Shown: positions 1 to 5,664 of the stretch, in pieces
Layout: each line of letters starts with the position of its first letter
Numbering within the stretch: the stretch's first letter is position 1
Origin: Chloroflexota bacterium
Lineage (GTDB): Bacteria; Chloroflexota; Dehalococcoidia; Lucifugimonadales; Australimonadaceae
Assembly (NCBI GenBank): GCA_028875085.1
Contig: JAPPFU010000195.1
Location: 1-5,722, forward strand
DNA length: 5,722 bases
Direction: 5' to 3'
The notes under the pieces: generated by a model
The model's database searches: none
Seen by the model: only the letters and a program-made list of their open reading frames with translations
Told to the model about the DNA's origin: nothing
Position numbers and translations under genes: made by a program

Positions 1-515
1 CCCGGATTGCTCACCAGCAGCGCGAGCAGGTCGAACTCGCGTGGGCGCACCTCGATGGGCGCGCCCGCCTTGCGCACCACGTGCGCGGCGCGGTCCACTT
101 CCAAATCGCCCGCGCGCAGCACTTCGGCGGAGTTCTTCCCGGGGCTCGCCTCGTGCGGGCGGCGGAGCAGCGCACGCACGCGCGCCAGCAGTTCGCGCAT
201 GCCCACGGGCTTGGTAACGTAGTCGTCTGCGCCCAGTTCGAGGCCGACTACCTTGTCGACCTCCTCACCTTTGGCGGTGAGCATCAGGATGGGGACGTTG
301 GAGCGCCTGCGCAGCGCGCGGCACACCTCCAACCCGTCCAACTGCGGCAGCATGAGGTCGAGCACCACCACGTCGGGGCGCACGCTCAGCGCAGCCTCTA
401 GGCCCGCTTCGCCGTCGGCGGCGGTGCGCGCGTCGAACCCCTCGCGCTCGAGATTGTGGCGGATGGTCTCGCGCAGGTTCTCTTCGTCTTCTATGACAAG
501 GACGGTTCGCGCCAT
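1..515 (-). CDS. OmpR/PhoB-type response regulator, C-terminus cut by window edge
   Basis: This is the DNA-binding output half of a two-component system: phosphorylation by a sensor kinase, not seen here, would switch its promoter binding. 171 codons plus two bases are visible. The receiver domain (about residues 3-118) starts with TVLVIEDEENL, giving the acidic pocket E9/D10. The phosphoacceptor is D53 in VVLDLMLPQLDG, with the switch residue T80 in ILMLTAKG and the conserved K102 in DDYVTKPVGMREL. After a short linker (about 119-130) the winged-helix domain begins (about 131 on; RPREFDLLALL at 157-167) and runs off the window. OmpR-family members are usually 225-235 residues, so roughly 55-60 residues are missing. 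The ATG at 515 is preceded by GGAGAG (526-521) with a 5-base spacer, a good ribosome binding site. It starts 19 bases after the stop of the RdhA-like gene, so it is probably co-transcribed. KPVG replaces the more usual KPF(S/D). Regulon unknown; a histidine kinase may follow downstream. Confidence 0.93.
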   Translation of the reverse strand, partial: MARTVLVIEDEENLRETIRHNLEREGFDARTAADGEAGLEAALSVRPDVVVLDLMLPQLDGLEVCRALRRRSNVPILMLTAKGEEVDKVVGLELGADDYVTKPVGMRELLARVRALLRRPHEASPGKNSAEVLRAGDLEVDRAAHVVRKAGAPIEVRPREFDLLALLVSNP

Positions 516-534
516 CGCTTCTCTCCGCGCGACC

Positions 535-1494
535 CTACCCTTGGGCGGAGGGCCGCTCCATCAGCGACCACGCCTGCTGCACGCCGCTTTGCAGCTTGGC
601 CACGAGGTCGGCGGGCTTCTCGCGGCGGACCGCGTCCATATACATGCGCTTCCACACGCCGCCGAGCGCTCCGGCGTTCCACGGACACACTTGCAGGCAG
701 ATGCCGCACGCCTCATAGGACGCCCAATAGGGCGCGCACTTCTCCGTTTCCACCACCCACTTCATCACGCCGCGCACTTCCTGCTTCTCCGGCGCGATCG
801 CCTCGCCGGGGCAGAACTGGGTACACATCTGGCACTTGGAGCAGAAGTCGTCGATGCCCTCATCGCGGGGCGCGTCCGGGGTCATGGGCAGGTCGGTCGT
901 TACGACGGCAAGGCGGAACATCGAGCCGAGGCGCCGGTTGATGAGCGAGCCGTGCTTGCCTAACTCACCCAGGCCGGCGGCGTAAGCGTGCGGAATCATC
1001 GCCAACTGCTCGCCCCGCAGCGTGTGAGCGCGCGCAGGATAGCCGAGGCCGCGGATGTGCTCGGCGAGCGCGACGGCCGTGCGCGACGCCTGGTCGTAGA
1101 CGCGCAGCCATTCCCAGTTCGTCTCCCACGGAACGTCCTTGATGGTGTCGTAGTCCATCTCGAACGCCATCACCACCGCGTAGCGATGCTCCACCTCCTC
1201 GCCTTCGTACACATAGTGCGGATCGACCGGCGTCACGCCCGCGTCGTCCGCGCCGAGCTCCGCGGCCTTGGCCTTGACGGCCTCCGCCGCTTTGCGCTCG
1301 CTCCCGAACTCGAAGCGCGCGGGGGAGGCCTCGCCGTCCTGGAGCGGGACGCGCGCGCTGATGGCCGCCGAGTAGTAGTCCTCGGCGGGCTGGCGGCGGT
1401 GCGAGAAGGTGTAGCCCAGCTTCCAGCAGGTCTGCAGGGGGCCGACGTAGCGGAGCTTGTCGCCGCTCCACTCGGGAAGCACGGGCCGTTCCAT
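535..1494 (-). CDS. Reductive-dehalogenase-like double [4Fe-4S] cluster protein, cytosolic
   Basis: A 319-residue protein of the RdhA/QueG corrinoid-iron-sulfur superfamily. Near the C-terminus are two cluster motifs: C218-x2-C221-x2-C224-x3-C228-P and C253-x9-C263-x2-C266-x3-C270-P. The second, with its long first spacing, is the arrangement of reductive dehalogenases. Residues 170-204 (AYAAGLGELGKHGSLI...TTDLPM) match the conserved corrinoid-domain segment, closer to RdhA than to the QueG form. No Tat signal, N-terminal membrane helix or anchor partner gene (rdhB) is visible, so a soluble cytosolic enzyme is inferred. It is shorter than respiratory RdhA (about 450-500 residues) and lacks QueG's C-terminal HEAT extension. 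Family knowledge suggests cobalamin-dependent two-electron reduction, perhaps of an organohalide, but the substrate cannot be read from sequence. It starts 33 bases after arfB. There is no clear Shine-Dalgarno; a TACGCT box sits 7 bases before the ATG. Alternative: a divergent epoxyqueuosine-reductase-like or unrelated double-cluster oxidoreductase. Confidence 0.82.
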   Translation of the reverse strand: MERPVLPEWSGDKLRYVGPLQTCWKLGYTFSHRRQPAEDYYSAAISARVPLQDGEASPARFEFGSERKAAEAVKAKAAELGADDAGVTPVDPHYVYEGEEVEHRYAVVMAFEMDYDTIKDVPWETNWEWLRVYDQASRTAVALAEHIRGLGYPARAHTLRGEQLAMIPHAYAAGLGELGKHGSLINRRLGSMFRLAVVTTDLPMTPDAPRDEGIDDFCSKCQMCTQFCPGEAIAPEKQEVRGVMKWVVETEKCAPYWASYEACGICLQVCPWNAGALGGVWKRMYMDAVRREKPADLVAKLQSGVQQAWSLMERPSAQG

Positions 1495-1501
1495 ACCCGC
1501 T

Positions 1502-1507
1502 AGCGTA
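1502..1507 (-). promoter_or_regulatory. Possible -10 box for a leaderless start of the RdhA-like gene
   Basis: TACGCT on the minus strand matches the T-A-n-n-n-T skeleton of a sigma-70 -10 element and ends exactly 7 bases before the ATG at 1494. That spacing would place the transcript start at or next to the start codon. No TTGACA-like -35 is evident. The gene has no purine-rich ribosome binding site, which fits leaderless translation, but three matched positions can arise by chance. The gene could equally be read from the upstream promoter as part of the five-gene run. Confidence 0.3.
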
Positions 1508-1527
1508 ACGCCTCGCCGCCCTGCACG

Positions 1528-1947
1528 CTAGGAGTCATCAGCCGCTTGGCGCTGCTGTTTGGTGCGCGAGCGACGGCGCTTGGCCTCGAGCCGCCGCTCC
1601 ACCGATTGAGGCGTCGGGGCGGTAGGCACGCGGCGGCGGGGGCGCTCGGCGGCGCGGCGCACAAGGTTGACGAGGCGCGCGACGGCGTCGGCGCGGTTGG
1701 CGTCCTGGCTGCGGAAGCGGCGCGCGGTGATGACGACGACGCCCGCCGCGTTCATGCGCCGTCCCGCGACGCCACGCAGACGGCGGCGCACCTCCTCCGG
1801 GAGCGAGGGCGAGTTAGCCGCGTCGAAGCGCAGTTGCGCCGCCGTGGAGACGCTGTTGACGTTCTGGCCGCCAGGCCCGGGCGAGCGGATGAAGTGGAAC
1901 TCCAACTCGTACTCGGCGATGGCGATGGACGGGGTTACGCGAATCAT
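1528..1947 (-). CDS. arfB: ArfB (YaeJ)-type ribosome-rescue peptidyl-tRNA hydrolase
   Basis: Rescues ribosomes stalled on broken mRNAs: the basic tail enters the empty mRNA channel and the GGQ loop hydrolyses the peptidyl-tRNA in the peptidyl-transferase centre. The 139-residue product has the release-factor-like domain with SPGPGGQNVN (GGQ at residues 26-28, the same position as in E. coli ArfB), then STAAQLRFD (34-42). It ends in a long Arg/Lys-rich tail (about residues 119-134, KRRRSRTKQQ), the hallmark that separates ArfB from stop-codon-reading release factors; there is no codon-recognition domain. Length is normal for the family (about 140). The start ATG at 1947 overlaps the stop of the upstream small membrane gene as ATGA, implying translational coupling. 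GGAGG at 1963-1959 sits 11 bases before it. Its place between a transporter unit and a redox gene is probably not functional. Confidence 0.93.
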   Translation of the reverse strand: MIRVTPSIAIAEYELEFHFIRSPGPGGQNVNSVSTAAQLRFDAANSPSLPEEVRRRLRGVAGRRMNAAGVVVITARRFRSQDANRADAVARLVNLVRRAAERPRRRVPTAPTPQSVERRLEAKRRRSRTKQQRQAADDS

Positions 1948-2141
1948 GCCCTACCCGTCCTCCGCCGCGCGTGCCGCACCGCGAGCGCCGCGAGCACGGC
2001 GGGCGCCGCCAACAGCAGCGCGCCCCCGATCGCTACGCCCACCACCGGGTCAAAGGGCAAGAAGCGATCGACCTGGTGCAGGATCCAATCGAGCAGCGTC
2101 GGGTCGACCGGCTCGCTGTGGTGGAGCGCAGGCGGGCGCAC
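1944..2141 (-). CDS. Small single-span membrane protein, function unknown
   Basis: A 65-residue product starting at GTG. Residues 1-30 are polar and contain a possible amphipathic stretch (LLDWILHQVDRFL). Residues about 32-55 form one very hydrophobic helix (VVGVAIGGALLLAAPAVLAALAV), followed by the basic tail RHARRRTGR, which by the positive-inside rule should be cytoplasmic. I recognise no family. Support for a real gene is positional. It starts 3 bases after the MFS stop, has GGAGG 8 bases before the GTG, and ends in an ATGA overlap with arfB, so it fills the space between two sure genes exactly. It might be an accessory subunit of the transporter or an unrelated small membrane protein. 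A coding reading in any other frame is not compelling. Confidence 0.62.
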   Translation of the reverse strand: MRPPALHHSEPVDPTLLDWILHQVDRFLPFDPVVGVAIGGALLLAAPAVLAALAVRHARRRTGRA

Positions 2142-2144
2142 GAG

Positions 2145-3425
2145 CTAAGCCTCCGCGGCGGCGGGCGCGACGCCCACGTAGCGGGCGGAGGTCAACCGCT
2201 CCTGCACGAGCGACGCGGTTACGCCCGCGACGGCGAGCGTGGCCGCCGCTCCCGCAAAGGCCGGGGTGTAGGAGCCGAGCACGTCGAAGGAGACGCCCGC
2301 CAGGAACACCGCCGCCGCGCCGCCGAACTGGTGCACCATCGTCAGGATGCCCACGATGGTGCCCATATTCTTCACGCCGTATATCTCCGACGCCAAGGCA
2401 GAGGTCAACGGGACGGTGGCCAGCCACGAGACGCCCGCGACCGCCGCGAACGCCCAGATGCCGATGCCCGCGGGCAGGAAGGCGAGCAGCAGGAACCCCA
2501 CGCCGCGCGTCCAGTAGATGGCGGTCAGGATGTTCTTGCGCGGCATGCGGTCGGACAGCCACCCCGCGCCGATGACGCCCATCAGGTTCATCGCGCTCAG
2601 CAGGCCAAAGGCGAGGGCCGCGGTGCTGGCGGAGATGCCCGCGTTCTCGGCGTAGGGCACGAAGTGCGTCGCCACCATCGCCGTGGTGATGCCGCACACG
2701 ACGTAGCTCATCCCCAGCAGCCACAGCGGGGCGGAGCGGAAGCACTGCGGCCAACGCTCCGCCGTCAGCGGGCCGAGGCGCTGCGGCCCGGCGCGGCCGG
2801 CCTCTTCGATGGTCTCTCCGTCGGGCTGCAATCCCAGCTGCCAGGGATCATTCCTGACCACTACCAGCAGCAGCGGCAGCCCGAGGAGGAGCATGACCGC
2901 CGCCACGATGCCCCACGTCTGGCGCCAATCAGTCAGCAGCAGCAGGTAGGCCATGAAGGGAACGCCCAGGATGCCGCCGAACGAGCCGCCCGCCGCCAAG
3001 ATGCCCATCGCCGTGCCGCGCTTGCGGCGGAACCATCGCGCGATGACGGTGGTCGAGGGCGTGAACATCACGCCGCCCACGGCGAAGGAGACGACCGCCG
3101 CGTGGATGAAGCCGAGCACCCAGATGTTGGGCGCGACGCTCAGGATGGCCGTCCCTACGCCTAGGATCAGCAGGCTCGTGCCCATCGTTACGCGGCCGCC
3201 GTAGCGGTCGGTCAGCCGCCCGACCACCGGCTGCGCAAGGCCGTTGATCACCCAACCCACGGAGGAGATGGCGGAGATGGTCGCGACGGAGACGCCGAAC
3301 TCCTTCGACCACGGGTTGACGAACAGCCCGAACGCCTGCCGCGAGCCGATGGCCGTCATCGAGACGAAGAAGATGGCGGCGACAACGTACCAGCCGTAGA
3401 AGGAGGGTAGGCGGACGAAGCGCAT
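2145..3425 (-). CDS. Major facilitator superfamily transporter (YcxA / oxalate-formate antiporter-like)
   Basis: An inner-membrane secondary transporter of 426 residues with about 12 predicted helices. TM1-6 lie within residues 10-190, a polar central loop spans about 191-232, and TM7-12 lie within about 233-408. The opening FYGWYVVAA (9-17) and NPWSKEFGVS (37-46) are typical of the monocarboxylate / oxalate-formate / YcxA-like branch. The TM2-3 loop carries the MFS motif-A pattern GRLTDRYGGR (69-78), with a weaker echo between TM8 and TM9 (GWLSDRMPRK, 288-297). WFRRKRGTAMG (131-141) precedes TM5, as is usual in this branch. Known relatives move small carboxylates or are uncharacterised, so the substrate is not assignable. 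This is the first gene of a tight five-gene run, 28 bases after a tRNA-Glu. The ATG at 3425 has no ribosome binding site but has TACAAT 7 bases upstream, favouring a leaderless transcript. Confidence 0.93.
   Translation of the reverse strand: MRFVRLPSFYGWYVVAAIFFVSMTAIGSRQAFGLFVNPWSKEFGVSVATISAISSVGWVINGLAQPVVGRLTDRYGGRVTMGTSLLILGVGTAILSVAPNIWVLGFIHAAVVSFAVGGVMFTPSTTVIARWFRRKRGTAMGILAAGGSFGGILGVPFMAYLLLLTDWRQTWGIVAAVMLLLGLPLLLVVVRNDPWQLGLQPDGETIEEAGRAGPQRLGPLTAERWPQCFRSAPLWLLGMSYVVCGITTAMVATHFVPYAENAGISASTAALAFGLLSAMNLMGVIGAGWLSDRMPRKNILTAIYWTRGVGFLLLAFLPAGIGIWAFAAVAGVSWLATVPLTSALASEIYGVKNMGTIVGILTMVHQFGGAAAVFLAGVSFDVLGSYTPAFAGAAATLAVAGVTASLVQERLTSARYVGVAPAAAEA
2150..2154 (-). promoter_or_regulatory. 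Ribosome binding site that fixes the GTG start of the small membrane protein
   Basis: GGAGG on the minus strand lies within the last codons of the MFS gene, 8 bases before the GTG at 2141. It is the strongest Shine-Dalgarno match among the internal genes and the main reason for accepting the 65-residue gene and its GTG start. Confidence 0.6.
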
Positions 3426-3432
3426 GCGCCCG

Positions 3433-3438
3433 ATTGTA
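3433..3438 (-). promoter_or_regulatory. -10 box for leaderless transcription of the MFS gene
   Basis: TACAAT on the minus strand matches the TATAAT consensus at five of six positions and ends 7 bases before the ATG at 3425, so RNA would begin at about the start codon. It stands out as an A/T island in very G+C-rich sequence. The place for a -35 element (about 3456-3461) falls in the 3' end of the tRNA gene and has no TTGACA resemblance. Transcription may also continue from the tRNA, since no terminator lies between them. Confidence 0.5.
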
Positions 3439-3453
3439 GCGCGGCGCGGCGGG

Positions 3454-3530
3454 TGGCGCCCCCAAGGGGATTCGAACCCCTGATCTCCACCTTGAAAGGG
3501 TGGCGTCCTAGGCCTCTAGACGATGGGGGC
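3454..3530 (-). tRNA. tRNA-Glu, anticodon UUC, CCA encoded
   Basis: The minus strand folds into a complete 77-base cloverleaf. The acceptor stem is GCCCCCA (3530-3524) pairing with TGGGGGC (3464-3458). The D-arm has GTCTAGAGGCCTAGGAC, close to other bacterial tRNA-Glu. The anticodon stem is CCACC/GGTGG around the loop CTTTCAA, giving anticodon TTC. A five-base variable loop follows, and the T-arm is AGGGG-TTCGAAT-CCCCT. The discriminator is G (3457), and CCA (3456-3454) is genomically encoded. It should decode GAA and GAG. A plausible promoter lies just upstream, and the MFS gene follows 28 bases downstream. Confidence 0.97.
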
Positions 3531-3540
3531 GCGCTCCGCC

Positions 3541-3569
3541 ATTGTCGCACATCGCGGCGGGGCGTTCAC
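3541..3569 (-). promoter_or_regulatory. Promoter of the tRNA-Glu gene
   Basis: On the minus strand GTGAAC (3569-3564, sharing the TGA core of TTGACA) is followed after exactly 17 bases by GACAAT (3546-3541, four of six matches to TATAAT). The -10 box ends 10 bases before the tRNA 5' end, placing the transcript start about 3 bases upstream of mature tRNA. The optimal spacing and position support it; the individual matches are moderate. Confidence 0.5.
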
Positions 3570-3578
3570 GCGGGGACA

Positions 3579-3595
3579 GGCGCGAGATGCGCGCC
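3579..3595 (-). terminator. Weak hairpin after argC, possible terminator
   Basis: GGCGCG (3595-3590 on the minus strand) pairs with CGCGCC (3584-3579) around a five-base loop, beginning 8 bases after the argC stop. It has no U-run behind it, so any intrinsic termination would be inefficient. Such short G+C stems also occur by chance in this sequence. It is the only candidate between argC and the tRNA promoter. Confidence 0.25.
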
Positions 3596-3603
3596 CACCT
3601 CCC

Positions 3604-4638
3604 TCACGGGTAGAGCGCCAGTTGCTCGAGGCCGGTCTCCTCCGGCAGGCCGAACATCAGGTTCATGTTCTGGACGGCTTGGCCGGCGGCGCCCTTCACG
3701 AGGTTGTCGAGCGCGGCGAACACCATCAGCCGCCCCGTGCGTTGGTCGACGGTGGGGTAGACGATGCAATGGTTGTTGCCCCACGTCTGCTTGGTCTGAG
3801 GCGAGGCGTCCACCACCCGCACGAACGGGTCGTCGCGGTAGAAGTCGCGGTAGAGCGCCTGCACTTCCGCCTTCGCCTGCTCGGGGGAGGCGAAGGCGCC
3901 GTCGGCGAAGTCGGCGTAGACGCTGTCGAGGATGCCGCGCGTCATCGGGATGAGGTGGGGGATGAAGATGACCTCCGGCTCGTAGCCGGGGCGCAGGCGG
4001 CGCAGTTCCTGCGTGATCTCCGGCAGGTGGCGATGGCCGTCCACGCCGTAGGCGAACACGTTTTCGTTCACTTCGCTGAAGTGGGTCGTGAGGCTCAGGC
4101 CCCTGCCCGCGCCGGAGACGCCCGACTTCGCGTCCACGATAACCCGCTCCGTGATGAGGCCGGCCTTGACCGCCGGGGCGAACGCCAGCAGCGCACCCGT
4201 CGGGTAGCAGCCCGGGTTGGCCACCAGGGACGCGCCCGCAACGCCCTCGCGGTCAAGCTCGGTCAGCCCGTAGACCGACGTCTCCAGCAGGCCGGGCGCG
4301 GGATGGTCGGCGCCGTACCACTCGCGGTACACGGCGGGGTCGTGCAGGCGGAAGTCGGCGCTGATGTCGATCACCTTCACGCCGCTCCGCACGAACGGAA
4401 CGCACGCCTCGGCGGAGGCGACCTGCGGCAGCGCGGAGAAGACCACATCGACGCTGGCAGACATCTCCGGCTCGATGGCGAGCCCGAGTTCGTCCAGGTG
4501 CGGGAAGACGTCGCCCAGCCGCTCGCCCGCCGCCGACCTGCCGGTAACGCTCACCAGATCGGCCTCGGGGTGGCGGTGCAGGATGCGGGCCAACTCGACG
4601 CCCGCGTAGCCGGTGACGTTGACGATGCCTATCTTCAT
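3604..4638 (-). CDS. argC: N-acetyl-gamma-glutamyl-phosphate reductase
   Basis: Catalyses the NADPH-dependent reduction of N-acetylglutamyl-5-phosphate to the semialdehyde, the third step of arginine (ornithine) synthesis, in the cytosol. The 344-residue length is typical. Residues 1-16 form the Rossmann turn (MKIGIVNVTGYAGVEL), with Asn7 where many ArgC proteins have the first Gly of G-x-x-G-x-x-G. FSALP (67-71) follows the dinucleotide fold, and DISADFRL is at 91-98. The catalytic nucleophile is C144 in ANPGCYPTGALLA. KSGVSGAGRG (171-180) and GHRHLPEI (201-208) carry the conserved active-site Gly/Ser and His residues. IPHLIPMTRGI (226-236) and LDNLVKGAAGQAVQNMNLM (310-328) are family signatures. 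Its ATG overlaps the stop of the LLM oxidoreductase gene as ATGA (4638-4635), with GGAG at 4653-4650. No argJ, argB or argD follows; a tRNA gene does, so this is a split arginine locus. A LysY-type role in a LysW pathway cannot be excluded, but no LysW-binding context is visible. Confidence 0.96.
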   Translation of the reverse strand: MKIGIVNVTGYAGVELARILHRHPEADLVSVTGRSAAGERLGDVFPHLDELGLAIEPEMSASVDVVFSALPQVASAEACVPFVRSGVKVIDISADFRLHDPAVYREWYGADHPAPGLLETSVYGLTELDREGVAGASLVANPGCYPTGALLAFAPAVKAGLITERVIVDAKSGVSGAGRGLSLTTHFSEVNENVFAYGVDGHRHLPEITQELRRLRPGYEPEVIFIPHLIPMTRGILDSVYADFADGAFASPEQAKAEVQALYRDFYRDDPFVRVVDASPQTKQTWGNNHCIVYPTVDQRTGRLMVFAALDNLVKGAAGQAVQNMNLMFGLPEETGLEQLALYP

Positions 4639-5573
4639 ATGCGCGCACGCTCCGCGTGGAATGGTTGCACCACCGCCTCCGCCAGCGCCGCCATCTGGTC
4701 GAAGACCTCATCCGGCGGGCAGGCGGGGTTCAGTACGAACTTGGTGATGCCTGCGTCGACGTACTCGCGGATACGGGCGGTTATCTGCTCCGCCGTCCCC
4801 AACAGATTCAGCGCCTCGAGGCTCACGTCCGTCCTGCGGCGCAGCAGGTGGCGCTCCACCTTGTCCATCGGAACGGCGCCGCGCTCGACGACGTACGCGC
4901 CGAGCTGCACGCCGTAGTGGTCGTCCGGGATGGAGCGCCCGGCCGCCTCGGCGTATGCCTCGATGCGGGCGATGCCCGCCGCACAGTCCTCCGGCAGCAC
5001 CTGCGACGGCAACCAACCGTCGCCCAAGCGCCCCGTGCGGCGGAATGCGGGCTCCGTCCTGCCGCCGATCCAGATGGGGATGAAGCCGCGCGGCGGGCGT
5101 GGCGCCACACCCGCGTCGGCGACGCGCTGATGCTTGCCCTCGAAGTCGACGCGCTCCTCCGCCCACAGGCGGCGCATGAGGAGGATGGCCTCGTCCAACC
5201 GCGAGCCGCGCTCGCGCTTGGGCGCCGCCATCGCGTCGTACTCCAGCGTGGACTCCTGGCCGACGCCGACGCCGACGGAGGCGATGCGCCCGCCGGACAA
5301 GTGGTCGATGGTGGCGAGGGCGCGCGCCGCGGCGACGGGGCTGCGCATCGACATCAGCAGCACGCCCGTGCCGAACTTGAGGCGTTCGGTGCGCGCCGCC
5401 GCCATGGCCATCGCCGCGAGCGGGTCCACCACCCACGCCGGGCCGACGATGCGGTCGGTGAACCAGACCGAGTCCCACCCCTGCGCCTCCGCCGCGTCAA
5501 GGTAGCGCAGGAACGCCTCGCGCCCCTCGCGCGCCATCGGAGAGGGAGAGCCTATGCCGATGCGGATAGCCAT
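4635..5573 (-). CDS. LLM-class flavin/F420-dependent oxidoreductase
   Basis: A 312-residue luciferase-like monooxygenase-family TIM barrel. Visible family marks, in order, are AQGWDSVWFTD (30-40); LKFGTGVLLMSMRSP (65-79), the strand-4 segment; ATIDHLSGGRIASVGVGVG (87-105), the classic cofactor-region signature; FIPIWIGGRTEPA (164-176); GRLGDGWLPS (181-190); and a C-terminal helix-strand GTAEQITARIREYVDAGITKFVL (259-281). Members use reduced F420 or FMN for hydride transfer or oxygenation; which one applies here, and the substrate, cannot be told. The ATG at 5573 is chosen because it keeps the first barrel strand (AIRIGIGSP); the next Met is residue 13. There is no ribosome binding site, but GATAAT lies 8 bases upstream, suggesting a leaderless start. 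It overlaps argC by four bases, so the two proteins should be made together. Many paralogues of this family are typical of Actinobacteria and SAR202 Chloroflexota. Confidence 0.92.
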   Translation of the reverse strand: MAIRIGIGSPSPMAREGREAFLRYLDAAEAQGWDSVWFTDRIVGPAWVVDPLAAMAMAAARTERLKFGTGVLLMSMRSPVAAARALATIDHLSGGRIASVGVGVGQESTLEYDAMAAPKRERGSRLDEAILLMRRLWAEERVDFEGKHQRVADAGVAPRPPRGFIPIWIGGRTEPAFRRTGRLGDGWLPSQVLPEDCAAGIARIEAYAEAAGRSIPDDHYGVQLGAYVVERGAVPMDKVERHLLRRRTDVSLEALNLLGTAEQITARIREYVDAGITKFVLNPACPPDEVFDQMAALAEAVVQPFHAERARI

Positions 5574-5581
5574 CGCTTGGG

Positions 5582-5587
5582 ATTATC
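5582..5587 (-). promoter_or_regulatory. -10 box for leaderless transcription of the LLM oxidoreductase-argC unit
   Basis: GATAAT on the minus strand matches TATAAT at five of six positions and ends 8 bases before the ATG at 5573, so the transcript would start at or within a base or two of the start codon. No Shine-Dalgarno sequence is present between it and the ATG. A convincing -35 is not seen. It lies 36 bases beyond the terminator-like hairpin, consistent with a fresh transcription unit beginning here. Confidence 0.5.
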
Positions 5588-5622
5588 GCACGCCGGGGCT
5601 TGCGCCGCGCCCCAACGCAGAA

Positions 5623-5654
5623 GCGCCCCGTCCCGGTCAACCGGGACGAGGCGC
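5623..5654 (-). terminator. Strong 15-bp hairpin, intrinsic terminator or attenuator
   Basis: Bases 5654-5640 pair with 5637-5623 as a 15-base-pair stem with a two-base loop (in practice 14 pairs and a UUGA tetraloop). The single imperfection, at 5649/5628, is a C-A mismatch if read from the plus strand but a G-U wobble in minus-strand RNA, so the fold favours minus-strand transcription. It is followed on that strand by TTCTGCGTTG, a weak and interrupted U-run. The likely role is terminating a transcript that enters from beyond the right edge, insulating the LLM oxidoreductase-argC unit. An attenuator for that unit is the alternative. Confidence 0.6.
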
Positions 5655-5664
5655 CCGTTCATCA

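Noticed and set aside
253..963. 236-codon plus-strand frame opposite the response regulator and RdhA-like gene
   Set aside because: It overlaps two sure minus-strand genes and has no family signature.
535..1494. Assignment as epoxyqueuosine reductase (queG)
   Set aside because: The AGLGELGKHG segment and long C-x9-C spacing of the second cluster are of RdhA type, and the QueG C-terminal HEAT region is missing.
1971..3164. 397-codon open frame on the plus strand opposite the MFS gene
   Set aside because: Arg/His/Gln-rich translation with no hydrophobic pattern or motif. The minus frame encodes a clear 12-helix transporter over the same bases.
3454..3530. tRNA as an integration site for a mobile island
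   Set aside because: No integrase, no repeat of the tRNA 3' end elsewhere in the window, and no change in base composition on either side.
3356..3550. 64-codon minus-strand frame running through the tRNA
   Set aside because: Its translation (HPFKVEIRGSNPLGG) is the familiar artefact of reading a tRNA gene as protein; the cloverleaf is complete.
3523..4917. 464-codon open frame on the plus strand opposite argC and the oxidoreductase gene
   Set aside because: It lies antisense to argC and part of the LLM oxidoreductase, both with intact family motifs. The product is a low-complexity Arg/His/Ala/Gly-rich string with no recognisable domain, and it runs through the tRNA gene. It is a high-G+C shadow.
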